64,000 nt of DNA, taken from Rhizobium sp. RM (GTDB taxonomy: Bacteria > Pseudomonadota > Alphaproteobacteria > Rhizobiales > Rhizobiaceae). Shown here piece after piece: positions 51,980 to 61,134 of the stretch; the stretch's first letter is position 1, and each line of letters begins with the position of its first letter. The notes below the pieces were generated by a model that worked only from the letters and a program-made list of their open reading frames with translations, had not been told where the DNA came from and searched no databases. The DNA is taken from contig NZ_JACAWV010000016.1 of NCBI RefSeq assembly GCF_013390595.1, positions 81,372 through 145,371 on the forward strand, in the 5' to 3' direction. The translations under genes and the position numbers were made by a program.

Positions 51980-52274
51980 CACTTTAGGTGCGCCAACCTC
52001 AGGCTCGGTTGACGAATGATTGCTTTTTGGCCGGCAGGTAACTGTCGGCCATTTTTATTTTGTAATTGGACCGAGACAGAACGGGCAATCCGTCTGGCAG
52101 TGATGGTATTGATGCCTCCCAAGATGCATTTTTCTTCCCCCGGCACGAAATCATCCGAGGCTGCATAACGTGGCAAATGAACTTGTCATAGTTTGTTATT
52201 CACAACGTTCTTTCATTTGATTATAAACACATTTACAGTGAAAAAACATGACAACTTATTCTAGGATCTAAGCT
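51980..52274. promoter_or_regulatory. promoter region of the DUF1537 kinase with FadR-like dyad
   Basis: The stretch has no gene and is AT-rich toward its end. TTGT-TATTC-ACAA (52193-52205) is a GntR/FadR-style dyad. ACTTGTCAT at 52181 and, inverted, ATGACAACTT at 52247 give related half-sites; the same half-site occurs inverted near 57390 before the sialidase-fold gene. These are candidate sites for the FadR-type regulator at 53320. Confidence 0.4.
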
Positions 52275-53315
52275 GTGCTGTTAATCTTTGCCGATGATCT
52301 GACCGGTGCTCTGGACGCCGCCGCTCCCTTCGCGGGACGCGGCTTGGTGACGGAGATCGCCATGGATCTCGACGGGGTTCAAGCTGCTCTTACGGAGGCT
52401 CCGGATGTTCTGAGCGTCAATCTAGGCTGCCGCGATGGGACAGCCGAGGAAGCGCAGCGCCGAACAAAAACGCTGTTGGCTTTGCTGCCTGACGACGTCG
52501 TGCTGTTCAAAAAAATAGATTCCCGTCTGAAAGGGCATATTGCGGCTGAGCTGGACGCGATTTCTTTTGGTCGAGCACTGGTTGTGCCCGCCATTCCGGA
52601 TTTTGGCCGGGTTGTCGCCAATGGGGCGCTGCAGGGTTTTGGTGTCGATGAACCCATATCGATCAGCGCGACGTTAGGGAGACATGCCGGACGCAGCACA
52701 GTTCCTGATGTCGCGTCACAGGAAGATCTGCGCGTTGCGCTTTTGAAGGCGCAGGAGGATGGCGTCGATCTGCTGATCGGGGCACGGGGTCTCGCGGAGG
52801 CGCTTGCCCAGCAGATGACCGGCCGCACAGCGACCCAGCCTGCGGAGGTGCCAGAAGGCAAGGGCCTTTTCGTGATCGGTTCACGCGACCCGATTACCCT
52901 CTTACAGATCGATCATCTTGTTGCCGCAGGTCTGGTAAGGACGCTGGCCGCTCCGAACGGCGCCGTGCCGCAGAATGAAGCTGACACATCCGGCCCCGTT
53001 CTGGTGCAGGCAACGCAGGGATCGCAAAGCTGTTCTCAACAGGATGTATCCGATCACCTTGCAGCAGGTGTCGTGCCGATGTTGACGGCGAGTGCCAGAA
53101 CGCTTCTTCTGTCCGGTGGCGCAACGGCGGAAGCCGTTCTTCGTGCCATGGGTATTTCCCGGCTGCGCCTTGCTGGTGAATGCCTGCCGGGTCTCGGTGT
53201 CGGCGTTTCGGGCGACCATTGCATAATTGCGAAATCGGGTGGTTTTGGGCAAGCTGGGACGTTGACGCAAATTGCGAAGATGATGCTGGGCAGACATGAT
53301 GCTGGAGAGAGCTGA
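52275..53315 (+). CDS. DUF1537 four-carbon acid sugar kinase (D-threonate/D-erythronate kinase-like), compact
   Basis: A 346-residue kinase of the OtnK/DtnK family. N-terminal [12 protein letters not shown] (5-16) and KKIDSRLKG (79-87) bind the sugar acid; C-terminal LLLSGGATAEA and IAKSGGFG (318-325) bind ATP. Members are usually about 410-430 residues, so this one is short, mainly in the linker, with all motifs kept. Pairing with PdxA2 (55209) matches the D-threonate or D-erythronate route: 4-phosphorylation, then oxidative decarboxylation to dihydroxyacetone phosphate. The start is GTG 52275 after AGGA. Confidence 0.83.
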   Translation: MLLIFADDLTGALDAAAPFAGRGLVTEIAMDLDGVQAALTEAPDVLSVNLGCRDGTAEEAQRRTKTLLALLPDDVVLFKKIDSRLKGHIAAELDAISFGRALVVPAIPDFGRVVANGALQGFGVDEPISISATLGRHAGRSTVPDVASQEDLRVALLKAQEDGVDLLIGARGLAEALAQQMTGRTATQPAEVPEGKGLFVIGSRDPITLLQIDHLVAAGLVRTLAAPNGAVPQNEADTSGPVLVQATQGSQSCSQQDVSDHLAAGVVPMLTASARTLLLSGGATAEAVLRAMGISRLRLAGECLPGLGVGVSGDHCIIAKSGGFGQAGTLTQIAKMMLGRHDAGES

Positions 53316-53319
53316 CAAG

Positions 53320-54027
53320 ATGGCGCTGACACGAGAAACGGCACGCAAGGCACTTCCCGACATCATTTTCGAGCGCATGCACAGGGCCATCAAATCCGGT
53401 GCCTATAAGCCTGACGAACGCCTGCCGACAGAACATGAGCTGGCAATGGAATTCGAAGTTTCGCGACCAGTGGTGCGTGAAGCTCTTCGGCGCTTGCGTG
53501 AGCAAGGCTTTATCTATTCCCGCAGAGGGTCCGGCAGCTATGTTCGAGCGGTTGGCATGCGTGAGCCGCTGGGCTTTGGCCAACTCGAAAATGTCGCCGA
53601 TCTCCTGAACTGTTATGAGTTTCGTCTGACGCTGGAACCCGCTGCGGCCGCGGCTGCGGCGTTGCGTCACGATGGCGAACGGCTGGCAGCCATCAAAAAA
53701 GCGCTGGAAATGCTCCGTGATGCGACGAACCGGCAGTCTCACCGGGAAGACGCCGACTACCAGTTCCATCTCGCCATCGCGCGGGCGGCACGCAACAGCT
53801 ATTTCTCGACGGCGATGGAAGCGCTGAAGGATCACATTGCCGTTGGCATGAAGTTTCACGGCATGTCGGTCAAACGCGAGGCGTCAGGGTTGGCGCGCGT
53901 GTTTGCGGAGCATGAAGCCATTGCAAAGGCCATTGCCGACGGCGACGCCGATGAGGCGCGACAATTGATGCTCAACCATCTCACAGGTTCGCGTGACCGC
54001 CTGTTCGAATCGTCGAATGTTGGTTGA
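53320..54027 (+). CDS. FadR-subfamily GntR regulator
   Basis: A 235-residue regulator: winged helix at about 10-80 (LPTEHELAMEFEVSRPVVREAL, in part PTEHELAMEFEVSRPVV, then GFIYSRRGSGSYV) and an FCD domain with the His/Asp metal-site pattern (DADYQFHLAIARAARN, EHEAIAKAIADGD). It follows the kinase by five bases, so both are co-transcribed. It probably represses the divergent sugar-acid genes. ATG 53320 is preceded by GAGAG; ATG 53296/53299 would overlap the kinase and have no ribosome site. Confidence 0.85.
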   Translation: MALTRETARKALPDIIFERMHRAIKSGAYKPDERLPTEHELAMEFEVSRPVVREALRRLREQGFIYSRRGSGSYVRAVGMREPLGFGQLENVADLLNCYEFRLTLEPAAAAAAALRHDGERLAAIKKALEMLRDATNRQSHREDADYQFHLAIARAARNSYFSTAMEALKDHIAVGMKFHGMSVKREASGLARVFAEHEAIAKAIADGDADEARQLMLNHLTGSRDRLFESSNVG

Positions 54028-54085
54028 TCCATAAAAGCAGAGTTTGGCATTGGCCGATGCGCTGCGGGGCGCACCGGCGCTGCAA

Positions 54086-55204
54086 TCAGAATGCGTGGCG
54101 GTAAATGCCAAGCACGTCGTCGACACTCATATCGACCGGATTGTTGTCCATCAGCCGACGGATTGCGTGGGCATCCTGCGCATAACGGACAAGGTCAGCT
54201 TCCGTAGCGCCGTGGCGGGCGAGCGACATCTCGATGCCAAGATTGGCGCAAAACTCCGTGGCCGCCTTGCGAAGCTCGTCCTGGGCGAGGTGATCGCGAA
54301 TCCCGAGAGCGCTGGCCACTTCTGCCGTCTTTTGTGAAACCGCAGGCTGGTTGAAGGCCAGCACGTGTGGAAAGACAACGGCGTTGGCAAGGCCATGGGG
54401 CAAGTGCAGAAGCGTGCCAAGCGGATAAGCAATGGCATGGCCGGCCGCCGTGTTGACCGGGCCCAGGCAAATGCCGCCGTAATAGGAAGCGAGCATCATG
54501 CCTTCACGCGCTTCGGTGTCCTCACCATTCTGCACGGCACGCGCCAGATATTTGCCGACCAGTGTGAAGCCCATACGTGCGAAACCGTCGATCATTGGAT
54601 GCGCCTTGCGATTGGTGAAGGCTTCCACGCAATGCGCCATGGCATCGACGCCGGTGGCTGCCGTCACCGCTGGCGGCACGGAATAGGTCAACTCAGGGTC
54701 GAGGATCGCCAGATCGGCGATCATGAACGGGCTCTCGACGGCGATTTTGTTGCCCTTGACCGGATCGGTGATGAGCGAACGGATGCCGGCCTCAGAACCG
54801 GTGCCTGCCGTTGTGGCAATCTGGATCAGCTTCGTATCGCGTCCGGCAACCTTGTTCGGACCGGCAACGTCTTCGAGGGTCTGAGAGGAATTCCAGAGCG
54901 AGGCGACCAGTTTTGCCACGTCCATGACGGAACCGCCGCCAAGACCGATGACGAGCTCGGGTTTTGCGGCGCGTGCCGCCGCCAATGCAGCATCAAGCGT
55001 TGCTGTATCGGGTTCTCCGGGAATAGCATCAAAGACAGTGAAAGGGCCCTTTAGTTGGAGCCGATCGATAAATTTTGCGGTCAGCGGTGTGGCGATCACC
55101 AGTGTCGAGGCAGTTTCTCCTGCCCAGGCGCCAGCTTCGGAAATCGTGCCTGCGCCGACGACAAGCCGGCGCGGCTGGTGGATGAGTATGGGTGCTTTAA
55201 ACAT
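54086..55204 (-). CDS. Iron-containing alcohol dehydrogenase family protein
   Basis: A 372-residue group III alcohol dehydrogenase or maleylacetate-reductase-type protein. It has GLGGGSVMDVAKLV (NAD phosphate loop, about 96-109), ATTAGTGSEA, metal ligands in GVDAMAHCVEAF (Asp, His) and HGLANAVVFPHVL (two His). It oxidises an alcohol or reduces an aldehyde or keto acid; the substrate is unknown. ATG 55204 follows AAGGATGA four bases downstream. It is the third gene of the minus-strand trio, four bases after pdxA2. Confidence 0.82.
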   Translation of the reverse strand: MFKAPILIHQPRRLVVGAGTISEAGAWAGETASTLVIATPLTAKFIDRLQLKGPFTVFDAIPGEPDTATLDAALAAARAAKPELVIGLGGGSVMDVAKLVASLWNSSQTLEDVAGPNKVAGRDTKLIQIATTAGTGSEAGIRSLITDPVKGNKIAVESPFMIADLAILDPELTYSVPPAVTAATGVDAMAHCVEAFTNRKAHPMIDGFARMGFTLVGKYLARAVQNGEDTEAREGMMLASYYGGICLGPVNTAAGHAIAYPLGTLLHLPHGLANAVVFPHVLAFNQPAVSQKTAEVASALGIRDHLAQDELRKAATEFCANLGIEMSLARHGATEADLVRYAQDAHAIRRLMDNNPVDMSVDDVLGIYRHAF

Positions 55205-55208
55205 GCTG

Positions 55209-56165
55209 TCATCCTTTCCGGCTTTCGCCGGCCACGAGCTTGCGGGCATAGGCGATGGCGGCGTTCATGTTGCCGTGATTGGCAATGCCCTTGCCGGCAA
55301 TGTCGAAGGCGGTGCCATGGTCGACGGAGGTACGATCGATCGGAAGGTCTACCGAGACGTTGACTGCGGTATCGAAAGCGACGAGCTTGATTGGGATGTG
55401 CCCCTGGTCGTGATATTGCGCCACCACAAGATCGAAAGCGCCGGAATAGGCGCGATGGAAGACCGTATCGGCGGAGATCGGCCCATGCACCTCGATGCCT
55501 TCAGCGCGTGCTGCGGCAACCGCCGGTGCGATCTGATCGTCATCCTCTGTTCCGAAAAGACCGTTTTCGCCGCAATGCGGGTTGATGCCTGCGACGGCGA
55601 TGCGTGGCCGTTCATAACCGATGCGCTTCAGGTGGTCGTTACCGGCGCGGATTGTCGCCAGCACCCGTTCTGTGGTGGCCCGGCGGATCGCTTCCTGGAG
55701 AGAGACGTGAGTTGAGACATGAATGACTTTCAGCCGTTCCGACGCAAGCAGCATATAGGCGGTCGTTGAGCCGGTCAGGCTGCGGAGCATGCCGGTGTGA
55801 CCATCATAATGGTGTCCCGCCAGATTGAGCGCTTCCTTATTGATCGGTGCGGTGACGATGCAGCCGATCGTGCCTGCTTCGGCATCACGCACGGCCCGCT
55901 CAATGAAGCGGAATGCGGCGTCGCCCGCGACCGGCGATAATGTCCCCCATGGAAGAGGAGCGCCTTCCACCGGCAGATCGACAACATGGGATGTGAGGTC
56001 GATGCTGACGCCAAGCGCTTCCCGCGCTGCCTCAAGCGTGGCGAGGTTTCCATAGATACGCGTGGCAGCACGATCCGTGGATGACATTTCGGCCAGTGCC
56101 CGAACGGTAATTTCCGGGCCAACCCCACATGGATCGCCCATGGTGATACCAATGATATTGCTCAT
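55209..56165 (-). CDS. pdxA2: PdxA2: 4-phospho-D-threonate/D-erythronate dehydrogenase
   Basis: A 318-residue PdxA-family enzyme. It opens with [16 protein letters not shown], has the substrate pair in YDGHTGM (H123, T124), and metal histidines in [20 protein letters not shown] and [13 protein letters not shown]. Besides the pyridoxine-pathway PdxA, PdxA2 members oxidatively decarboxylate 4-phospho-D-threonate or -erythronate to DHAP. The DUF1537 kinase gene 2 kb away makes that role far more likely than vitamin B6 synthesis. ATG 56165 overlaps the sialidase-fold stop (TGATG); GTG 56168 is an alternative. Confidence 0.87.
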   Translation of the reverse strand: MSNIIGITMGDPCGVGPEITVRALAEMSSTDRAATRIYGNLATLEAAREALGVSIDLTSHVVDLPVEGAPLPWGTLSPVAGDAAFRFIERAVRDAEAGTIGCIVTAPINKEALNLAGHHYDGHTGMLRSLTGSTTAYMLLASERLKVIHVSTHVSLQEAIRRATTERVLATIRAGNDHLKRIGYERPRIAVAGINPHCGENGLFGTEDDDQIAPAVAAARAEGIEVHGPISADTVFHRAYSGAFDLVVAQYHDQGHIPIKLVAFDTAVNVSVDLPIDRTSVDHGTAFDIAGKGIANHGNMNAAIAYARKLVAGESRKG

Positions 56166-57358
56166 CACTTTCTCCCGTCCGTCTTGTCGGCCCAGCCCGG
56201 AGCAAGCCGGACATATTTGATCGCGCGTCGATAATAGGTGTAGCTCAGATGGAGCGTGCCGTCCGGTGCCTCAAGAAGCCAAGGATAGGACATTTCCTTG
56301 TTGCGTCCGTCTGTCGAGTCATTGGAAAGGCATGTGCCAGGGCCGTCCTCGATCAGGATGCGGGTTGGAAATGACAGGCCGTCGTCTTCGGACAGGCAGA
56401 CGCTGACAGGTGCACGCGGCACGCCCCACACTGGAACGCAGCCTCCGGTCGGGTCGGCGTCCGGACGTTTATCGTCTTCCCCTAGTTCGTCATAAAGCGA
56501 AGCGCGCCGGTCGCTCGATTGCGCCGCGCTGGTGGGGTTGCAGATCATCGCCAGCCTGCCATCCTTCAAGCGGATTGCGGCAATGGAGGAGTTGTTGTTC
56601 GGCACATCGGTTGGCTGTGGCGCAGACCAGTTGCGGCCGCCATCGCTGCTTCGTGTGCGGTAGACAAAGTCGGCCTGCCGGCGGCGGAAAAAGGCGGAAT
56701 AGGACGACGTTGTGCTGGCAACGGGGCTCATGTGAACGCAGCCGATGGAATCAGCAAGATCCTCCAGACGCCATGTCTTGCCGCCATCTTCCGAGACGCC
56801 GAGGGCCGCCGTATCATGACTGCCATTCCACTTTTGACCGGGGCGCTGGACGCAGCGGAAGATCGGCAGAAGCCAGGCTCCATCATCACGAATGGAAAGG
56901 GGCGCCCGGACAAAGCATCCCCTTGGCAGGTCGAGGAAATGCCCCTCTTCAGACGAGAGCTTTTCAGGCGCGGATATGTCACGAACGATCTTGGCCATGC
57001 GGATACGGCATTCGTCCTGATTGCCTGAGGGCTGGGCCGTATGAAACAGCCAGAGCGTGCCATCGGGCGCGGTAAACAGGACTGGGTTCTGCTCGGAGTG
57101 GTCAGGATCGTGGCTCAGCCGCTGTGCCTCTCCCCAGTTTGAAAGGCCGGGTAACAGCACGGATGCAAAAATCGAGATATCCGATTTTCCCTCCAGTGTG
57201 CCGCCAAACCAGGCGCAGACGAGTGCGCCATCATCAAGCAGGTGCAGAAAGCTCGCATGATTTTGAATCATCGGCGAAGGCAGGAAGGCTTCTTGTCGTT
57301 CGCTTGAAGCGGAAACGATGGCGCCAGTCATGGCCCGGGCAATGTCGTCAGGGGTCAT
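56165..57358 (-). CDS. BNR/sialidase-fold protein
   Basis: A 397-residue six-bladed-propeller protein of the BNR_2 type. Asp-boxes are visible at SEDGGKTW (189-196), SSDGGRNW (237-244) and a degenerate SEDDGLSF. The N-terminal [20 protein letters not shown] is family-typical. No signal peptide is present, so it acts in the cytoplasm. It is often named exo-alpha-sialidase, but I do not see the full sialidase arginine triad or RIP motif, and the operon partners (pdxA2, iron dehydrogenase) suit a sugar-acid glycoside or lactone instead. ATG 57358 has GAGGAG six bases upstream. First gene of the minus-strand trio. Confidence 0.78.
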   Translation of the reverse strand: MTPDDIARAMTGAIVSASSERQEAFLPSPMIQNHASFLHLLDDGALVCAWFGGTLEGKSDISIFASVLLPGLSNWGEAQRLSHDPDHSEQNPVLFTAPDGTLWLFHTAQPSGNQDECRIRMAKIVRDISAPEKLSSEEGHFLDLPRGCFVRAPLSIRDDGAWLLPIFRCVQRPGQKWNGSHDTAALGVSEDGGKTWRLEDLADSIGCVHMSPVASTTSSYSAFFRRRQADFVYRTRSSDGGRNWSAPQPTDVPNNNSSIAAIRLKDGRLAMICNPTSAAQSSDRRASLYDELGEDDKRPDADPTGGCVPVWGVPRAPVSVCLSEDDGLSFPTRILIEDGPGTCLSNDSTDGRNKEMSYPWLLEAPDGTLHLSYTYYRRAIKYVRLAPGWADKTDGRK

Positions 57359-57681
57359 TTGGATCTCCTCTTGCCTCGATGAAAATTCCAAAAACAAAAA
57401 GTTGTCAAGTTTAAATGCAAAAATAAGAAAGGCATTCTGTTGTCAGAATATCTAATAAATTATTGAAATAACATGATAAAAATAAAGTGCTTTGACCATA
57501 ATAAAAATCCTTACGAAAAATAAATTGACAAAAAATGTGTTAGCGTCGATGCTCTGTCTACGGGTGGAGGAGACAATCATCCGCTACGCCATGTCCTAAG
57601 ACATCAGGCGGGGCTTCTTTCGGGAACGACCCCGCGGTGCGCTGCCATGGAACTGAATTTCTGATCTGGGAGGAGAATGGA
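57359..57681. promoter_or_regulatory. divergent AT-rich promoter region
   Basis: The gap between the sialidase-fold trio (minus) and the ABC operon (plus) is strongly AT-rich from about 57385 to 57540. It contains a perfect dyad ATTCTG-TTGT-CAGAAT (57434-57449), the half-site AGTTGTCAAG near 57391-57400 that resembles those before the kinase gene, and a consensus TTGACA (57525-57530). These fit a FadR-controlled divergent promoter; no gene is seen. Confidence 0.45.
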
Positions 57682-59190
57682 ATGAAGAAGACTTTGATGA
57701 TGGGCGCCTTGATGATGGGCTCCCTGGCCGCCGTGGTATCACCGGTGATGGCGGCTTCCGGCCCCATCAAGATCGTTCTGGCCGAAGAAGCGGATCTGCT
57801 TGAGCCTTGCATGGCAACGCGCTCGAATATCGGCCGCATCATCATGGAAAATGTCAGTGAAACACTGACCGAACTCGATGTGCGCGGCAAGAACGGCGTG
57901 CAGCCGCGACTGGCGGAAAAATGGGAGCAGAATTCGGATGGCAGCTGGCGCTTCCATTTGCGTCAGGGTGTGAAATTCTCCGACGGCACCAGTTTCGACG
58001 CGAAAGACGTCAAACACAGCTTCGAGCGCATCATGAGCGACAAGAACGCGTGCGAATCTCGCCGCTACTTCGGCGGCATGACCGTGACGCCGACCATCGT
58101 CGACGACAATACCATCGACTTCAAGACCGATCCGGCTCAACCCATTCTGCCGCTATTGATGTCTCTGGTGACCATCGTTCCCGAAGAAACGAAGATGGAA
58201 TTCATCCGTGAGCCAGTCGGTACCGGGCCTTACAAGCTTACCAACTGGACACCTGGCCAGCAGATCGTGCTGACAGCGCGTGATGACTATTGGGGCAAGA
58301 AACCTGCGGTCACCGAAGCAACCTATCTTTTCCGTGCGGACCCATCGGTTCGTGCAGCCATGGTGCAGACGGGCGAAGCCGATCTTTCACCGTCGATCTC
58401 GCAGCTTGATGCGACCAATGACAAGACCGATTTTTCTTACCTCGACAGCGAGACGGTCTATCTGCGCCTCGATCATAATATCGCACCGTTGAACGACGTG
58501 CGGGTACGTCGCGCCCTCAATCTTGCCATCGACCGGCAGGCATTCCTCGGCACACTTGTTCCCGATGGCGCTGTATTGGCGACCGCACTCGTTCCGCCGA
58601 CAACGCTTGGCTGGAACCCCGATGTCAAGGTGTTCCCCTACGACCCCGATGGCGCCAAGAAGCTGCTTGAGGAAGCAAAGGCCGCTGGTGTGAAGGTCGA
58701 TACGCCGATCACCATCATTGCCCGCACGGCAAACTTCCCGAACGTGACGGAAATCATGGAAGCCATCCAGTCGCAGTTGCAGGATGTCGGCTTCAAGATC
58801 GACCTGAAGTTCGTCGAAGTGGCAGAGCATGAGAGCTACTACTCCAAGCCCTTCAAGGAAGGTCGCGGCCCTCAGATCGTTGCCGCCATGCACGACAACT
58901 CCAAGGGTGACCCGTCCTTCACCATGTTCTTCAAATATGCCACGAAGGGCACGCAGGCCGGTTTCTCTGACCCCAAGGTCGATGACCTGATCGAACGCGC
59001 ATCCGCTGCGGTTGGCGACGAGCGTGCAAAGCTCTGGTCCGAGCTGATTGCCTACCTGCATGATGATGTCGTGGCCGATGTGCTGCTGTTCCACATGGTC
59101 GGTTTCTCGCGTGTTTCCGAACGGCTGGATTTCAAGCCAACCATCGCCACCAACTCGATGCTGCAGCTTTCCGAGATCGGCATCAAATAA
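57682..59190 (+). CDS. Oligopeptide-type ABC transporter binding protein (family 5)
   Basis: A 502-residue DppA/OppA-type solute-binding protein. The signal peptide MKKTLMMGALMMGSLAAVVS is cleaved probably after PVMA. Mature features are LTELDVRGKNGVQPRLAEKW, WRFHLRQGVKFSDGTSFDAKD and REPVGTGPYKLTNW, all hallmarks of family 5. This family also carries oligosaccharides and glycosides, and the sugar-acid genes alongside suggest such a ligand. GGAGGAGAATGGA precedes ATG 57682. A 12-base hairpin follows the stop. Confidence 0.88.
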   Translation: MKKTLMMGALMMGSLAAVVSPVMAASGPIKIVLAEEADLLEPCMATRSNIGRIIMENVSETLTELDVRGKNGVQPRLAEKWEQNSDGSWRFHLRQGVKFSDGTSFDAKDVKHSFERIMSDKNACESRRYFGGMTVTPTIVDDNTIDFKTDPAQPILPLLMSLVTIVPEETKMEFIREPVGTGPYKLTNWTPGQQIVLTARDDYWGKKPAVTEATYLFRADPSVRAAMVQTGEADLSPSISQLDATNDKTDFSYLDSETVYLRLDHNIAPLNDVRVRRALNLAIDRQAFLGTLVPDGAVLATALVPPTTLGWNPDVKVFPYDPDGAKKLLEEAKAAGVKVDTPITIIARTANFPNVTEIMEAIQSQLQDVGFKIDLKFVEVAEHESYYSKPFKEGRGPQIVAAMHDNSKGDPSFTMFFKYATKGTQAGFSDPKVDDLIERASAAVGDERAKLWSELIAYLHDDVVADVLLFHMVGFSRVSERLDFKPTIATNSMLQLSEIGIK

Positions 59191-59230
59191 CGGCCGCATC
59201 AAGATCCTGCGTCCAAGCATCCATCCAGAT

Positions 59231-59260
59231 GCAACGGCGGGCCCTGGTGCCCGCCGTTGC
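59231..59260 (+). terminator. strong hairpin between binding-protein and permease genes
   Basis: GCAACGGCGGGC (59231-59242) and GCCCGCCGTTGC (59249-59260) form a perfect 12-base stem with a six-base loop, 41 bases after the binding-protein stop. Only ATAAAA follows, so it should stabilise the upstream mRNA or terminate only partly. Confidence 0.6.
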
Positions 59261-59281
59261 CATAAAACTCCGGAGGCGATC

Positions 59282-60196
59282 ATGTTGAGCTTCATTCGTA
59301 AACGGTCCGTGGCCAGCCTGATCTCGTTGATCGGCCTGATCGTGATGGTTTTCTTTCTCTCCCGCCTGACAGGCGATCCGGCGGCATTGTTTCTGCCCGT
59401 CGAGGCATCGGAGGAAATGAAACAGCAGTTCCGGGCTCTGCACGGTTTGAACGATCCGCTGATGGTGCAGTTTTTCCGTTACGCAGGCGACGTGCTGACG
59501 GGTGATCTCGGTGAATCGCTCAGAAAGGCGCGTCCGGCGCTCGACGTCGTCACCGAGGCTTTCGTCTGGACCCTTTGGCTTGCGCTGATCACCATGTCGC
59601 TTGTCACAACGGCGGCGATCGTGATCGGCTCGCTCGCGGCCTTTCGGTCCGGTGGCTTTTTTGACCGCATGGCCTCGATGATCTCGCTGGTCGGCGCGTC
59701 TGTTCCGGATTTCTGGCTGGCGATCGTCGCAATCGTCGTGTTCTCGGTCAATCTCGCCTGGCTCCCAACATCCGGCACCGGCTCGCTGTTACACTGGATA
59801 TTGCCGATTGCCGTGCTCTTTGTGCGACCCTTCGGTATCATCGTGCAGGTGGTGCGCGGCTCGATGATCGGCGCCCTGTCGTCGGCCTATGTCAAGACAG
59901 CCCGTGCCAAGGGTGTAAAATCCGGCCCAATCATCTTCGTGCACGCTCTGCGCAACGCCATGCTACCGGTTATTACCGTGATCGGCGATCAGGCAGCGAG
60001 CCTCCTGAATGGTGCCGTTGTCGTTGAAACGATTTTCGGTTTTCCCGGCGTAGGCAAGCTGATGATCGATTCCATTCTGCAGCGCGATTTTAATGTGGTG
60101 CTGGCGGCCATCCTGGTGACGGCCCTCGCCATTTTCCTGATGAACCTGCTGATCGACCTTGCCTACGCGCTGCTCGATCCCCGTATTCGCCATTGA
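59282..60196 (+). CDS. ABC permease, DppB-like
   Basis: A 304-residue inner-membrane permease of the DppB type: a first helix LISLIGLIVMVFFLSRLTGDP, a periplasmic N-domain, about five further helices and the cytoplasmic loop KTARAKGVKSGPIIFVHALR followed by NAMLPVITVIG. CGGAGG precedes ATG 59282. It forms the channel with the DppC-like protein encoded next. Confidence 0.88.
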   Translation: MLSFIRKRSVASLISLIGLIVMVFFLSRLTGDPAALFLPVEASEEMKQQFRALHGLNDPLMVQFFRYAGDVLTGDLGESLRKARPALDVVTEAFVWTLWLALITMSLVTTAAIVIGSLAAFRSGGFFDRMASMISLVGASVPDFWLAIVAIVVFSVNLAWLPTSGTGSLLHWILPIAVLFVRPFGIIVQVVRGSMIGALSSAYVKTARAKGVKSGPIIFVHALRNAMLPVITVIGDQAASLLNGAVVVETIFGFPGVGKLMIDSILQRDFNVVLAAILVTALAIFLMNLLIDLAYALLDPRIRH

Positions 60197-60210
60197 AGGG
60201 GTATTCAGCC

Positions 60211-61134
60211 ATGAGCCTTTCAACCGCCGACACACAGATCGTGGACGAACCATCATTTCCTGTTCGCCTGGCACGCATGCTCTGGGCCGACAAGTTCGCA
60301 CTCTGCGCCGTGATCTTTCTCCTGATCGTCGTGGTTCTCGCCTTCATCGGTCCAGCCTGGCTTGGAGATGTGGCGACGAAACAGAACTTGCGCGGTCGCA
60401 ATCTCGCGCCGTTTGACTGGCAGCGGGAATGGTATTTCTGGCTGGGGGCTGATGCGCTCGGGCGCTCGCTGTTTGCCCGTATCATCGCTGCCACCCAGAA
60501 CACATTGATGATTGCCGCTGGCGCTGTCCTGCTGTCGTCTGTCGTGGGAACGCTTCTTGGACTGATTGCCGGTTTCTCTTCGGAGCGCACAGGCCAGATC
60601 ATCATGCGGCTTGCGGATGTCATCATGTCGTTCCCGTCTCTGCTGATCGCGGTGATCGTTCTCTATCTGCTCGGCTCGTCCATTCTCAACCTGATGCTGG
60701 TTCTCGCCATTACTCGCATCCCGGTCTATATCCGCACGACACGAGCCGAGGTTCTTGAGGTGCGCGAGCGCATGTTCGTTCAGGCGGCCCGGGTCATGGG
60801 CGCTTCGGGAAAACGAATTCTCTTCCGGCATATCCTGCCTGTCGTCCTGCCGACTTTGACAACACTTGCCACGCTCGATTTCGCCTATGTGATGCTGGCG
60901 GAAAGCGCATTGTCGTTCCTCGGCATCGGTATCCAGCCGCCGGAAATCACCTGGGGTCTGATGATCTCGCAGGGACGCCAATATCTGACAAATGCCTGGT
61001 GGCTGTCGTTCTGGCCGGGACTTGCCATCATCCTCACCACACTGTCGCTTAATCTGCTTTCGAACTGGCTGCGCATCGCGCTCGATCCGGTGCAGCGCTG
61101 GCGGCTGGAAATGAAAGGCCGCAAGAATGGCTGA
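60211..61134 (+). CDS. ABC permease, DppC-like
   Basis: A 307-residue inner-membrane permease of the DppC type. FALCAVIFLLIVVVLAFIGP is the first helix, LGADALGRSLFARIIAATQ the DppC hallmark, and QAARVMGASGKRILFRHILP the EAA loop. The ATPase gene starts eight bases before this gene's stop. ATG 60211 has AAGGGG upstream. Confidence 0.88.
   Translation: MSLSTADTQIVDEPSFPVRLARMLWADKFALCAVIFLLIVVVLAFIGPAWLGDVATKQNLRGRNLAPFDWQREWYFWLGADALGRSLFARIIAATQNTLMIAAGAVLLSSVVGTLLGLIAGFSSERTGQIIMRLADVIMSFPSLLIAVIVLYLLGSSILNLMLVLAITRIPVYIRTTRAEVLEVRERMFVQAARVMGASGKRILFRHILPVVLPTLTTLATLDFAYVMLAESALSFLGIGIQPPEITWGLMISQGRQYLTNAWWLSFWPGLAIILTTLSLNLLSNWLRIALDPVQRWRLEMKGRKNG

Noticed and set aside
56165..57358. 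Evidence for a sialic acid catabolic (nan) cluster
   Set aside because: A propeller protein and a DapA-family lyase are present, but there are no NanK, NanE or deacetylase genes, and the propeller protein has no export signal.
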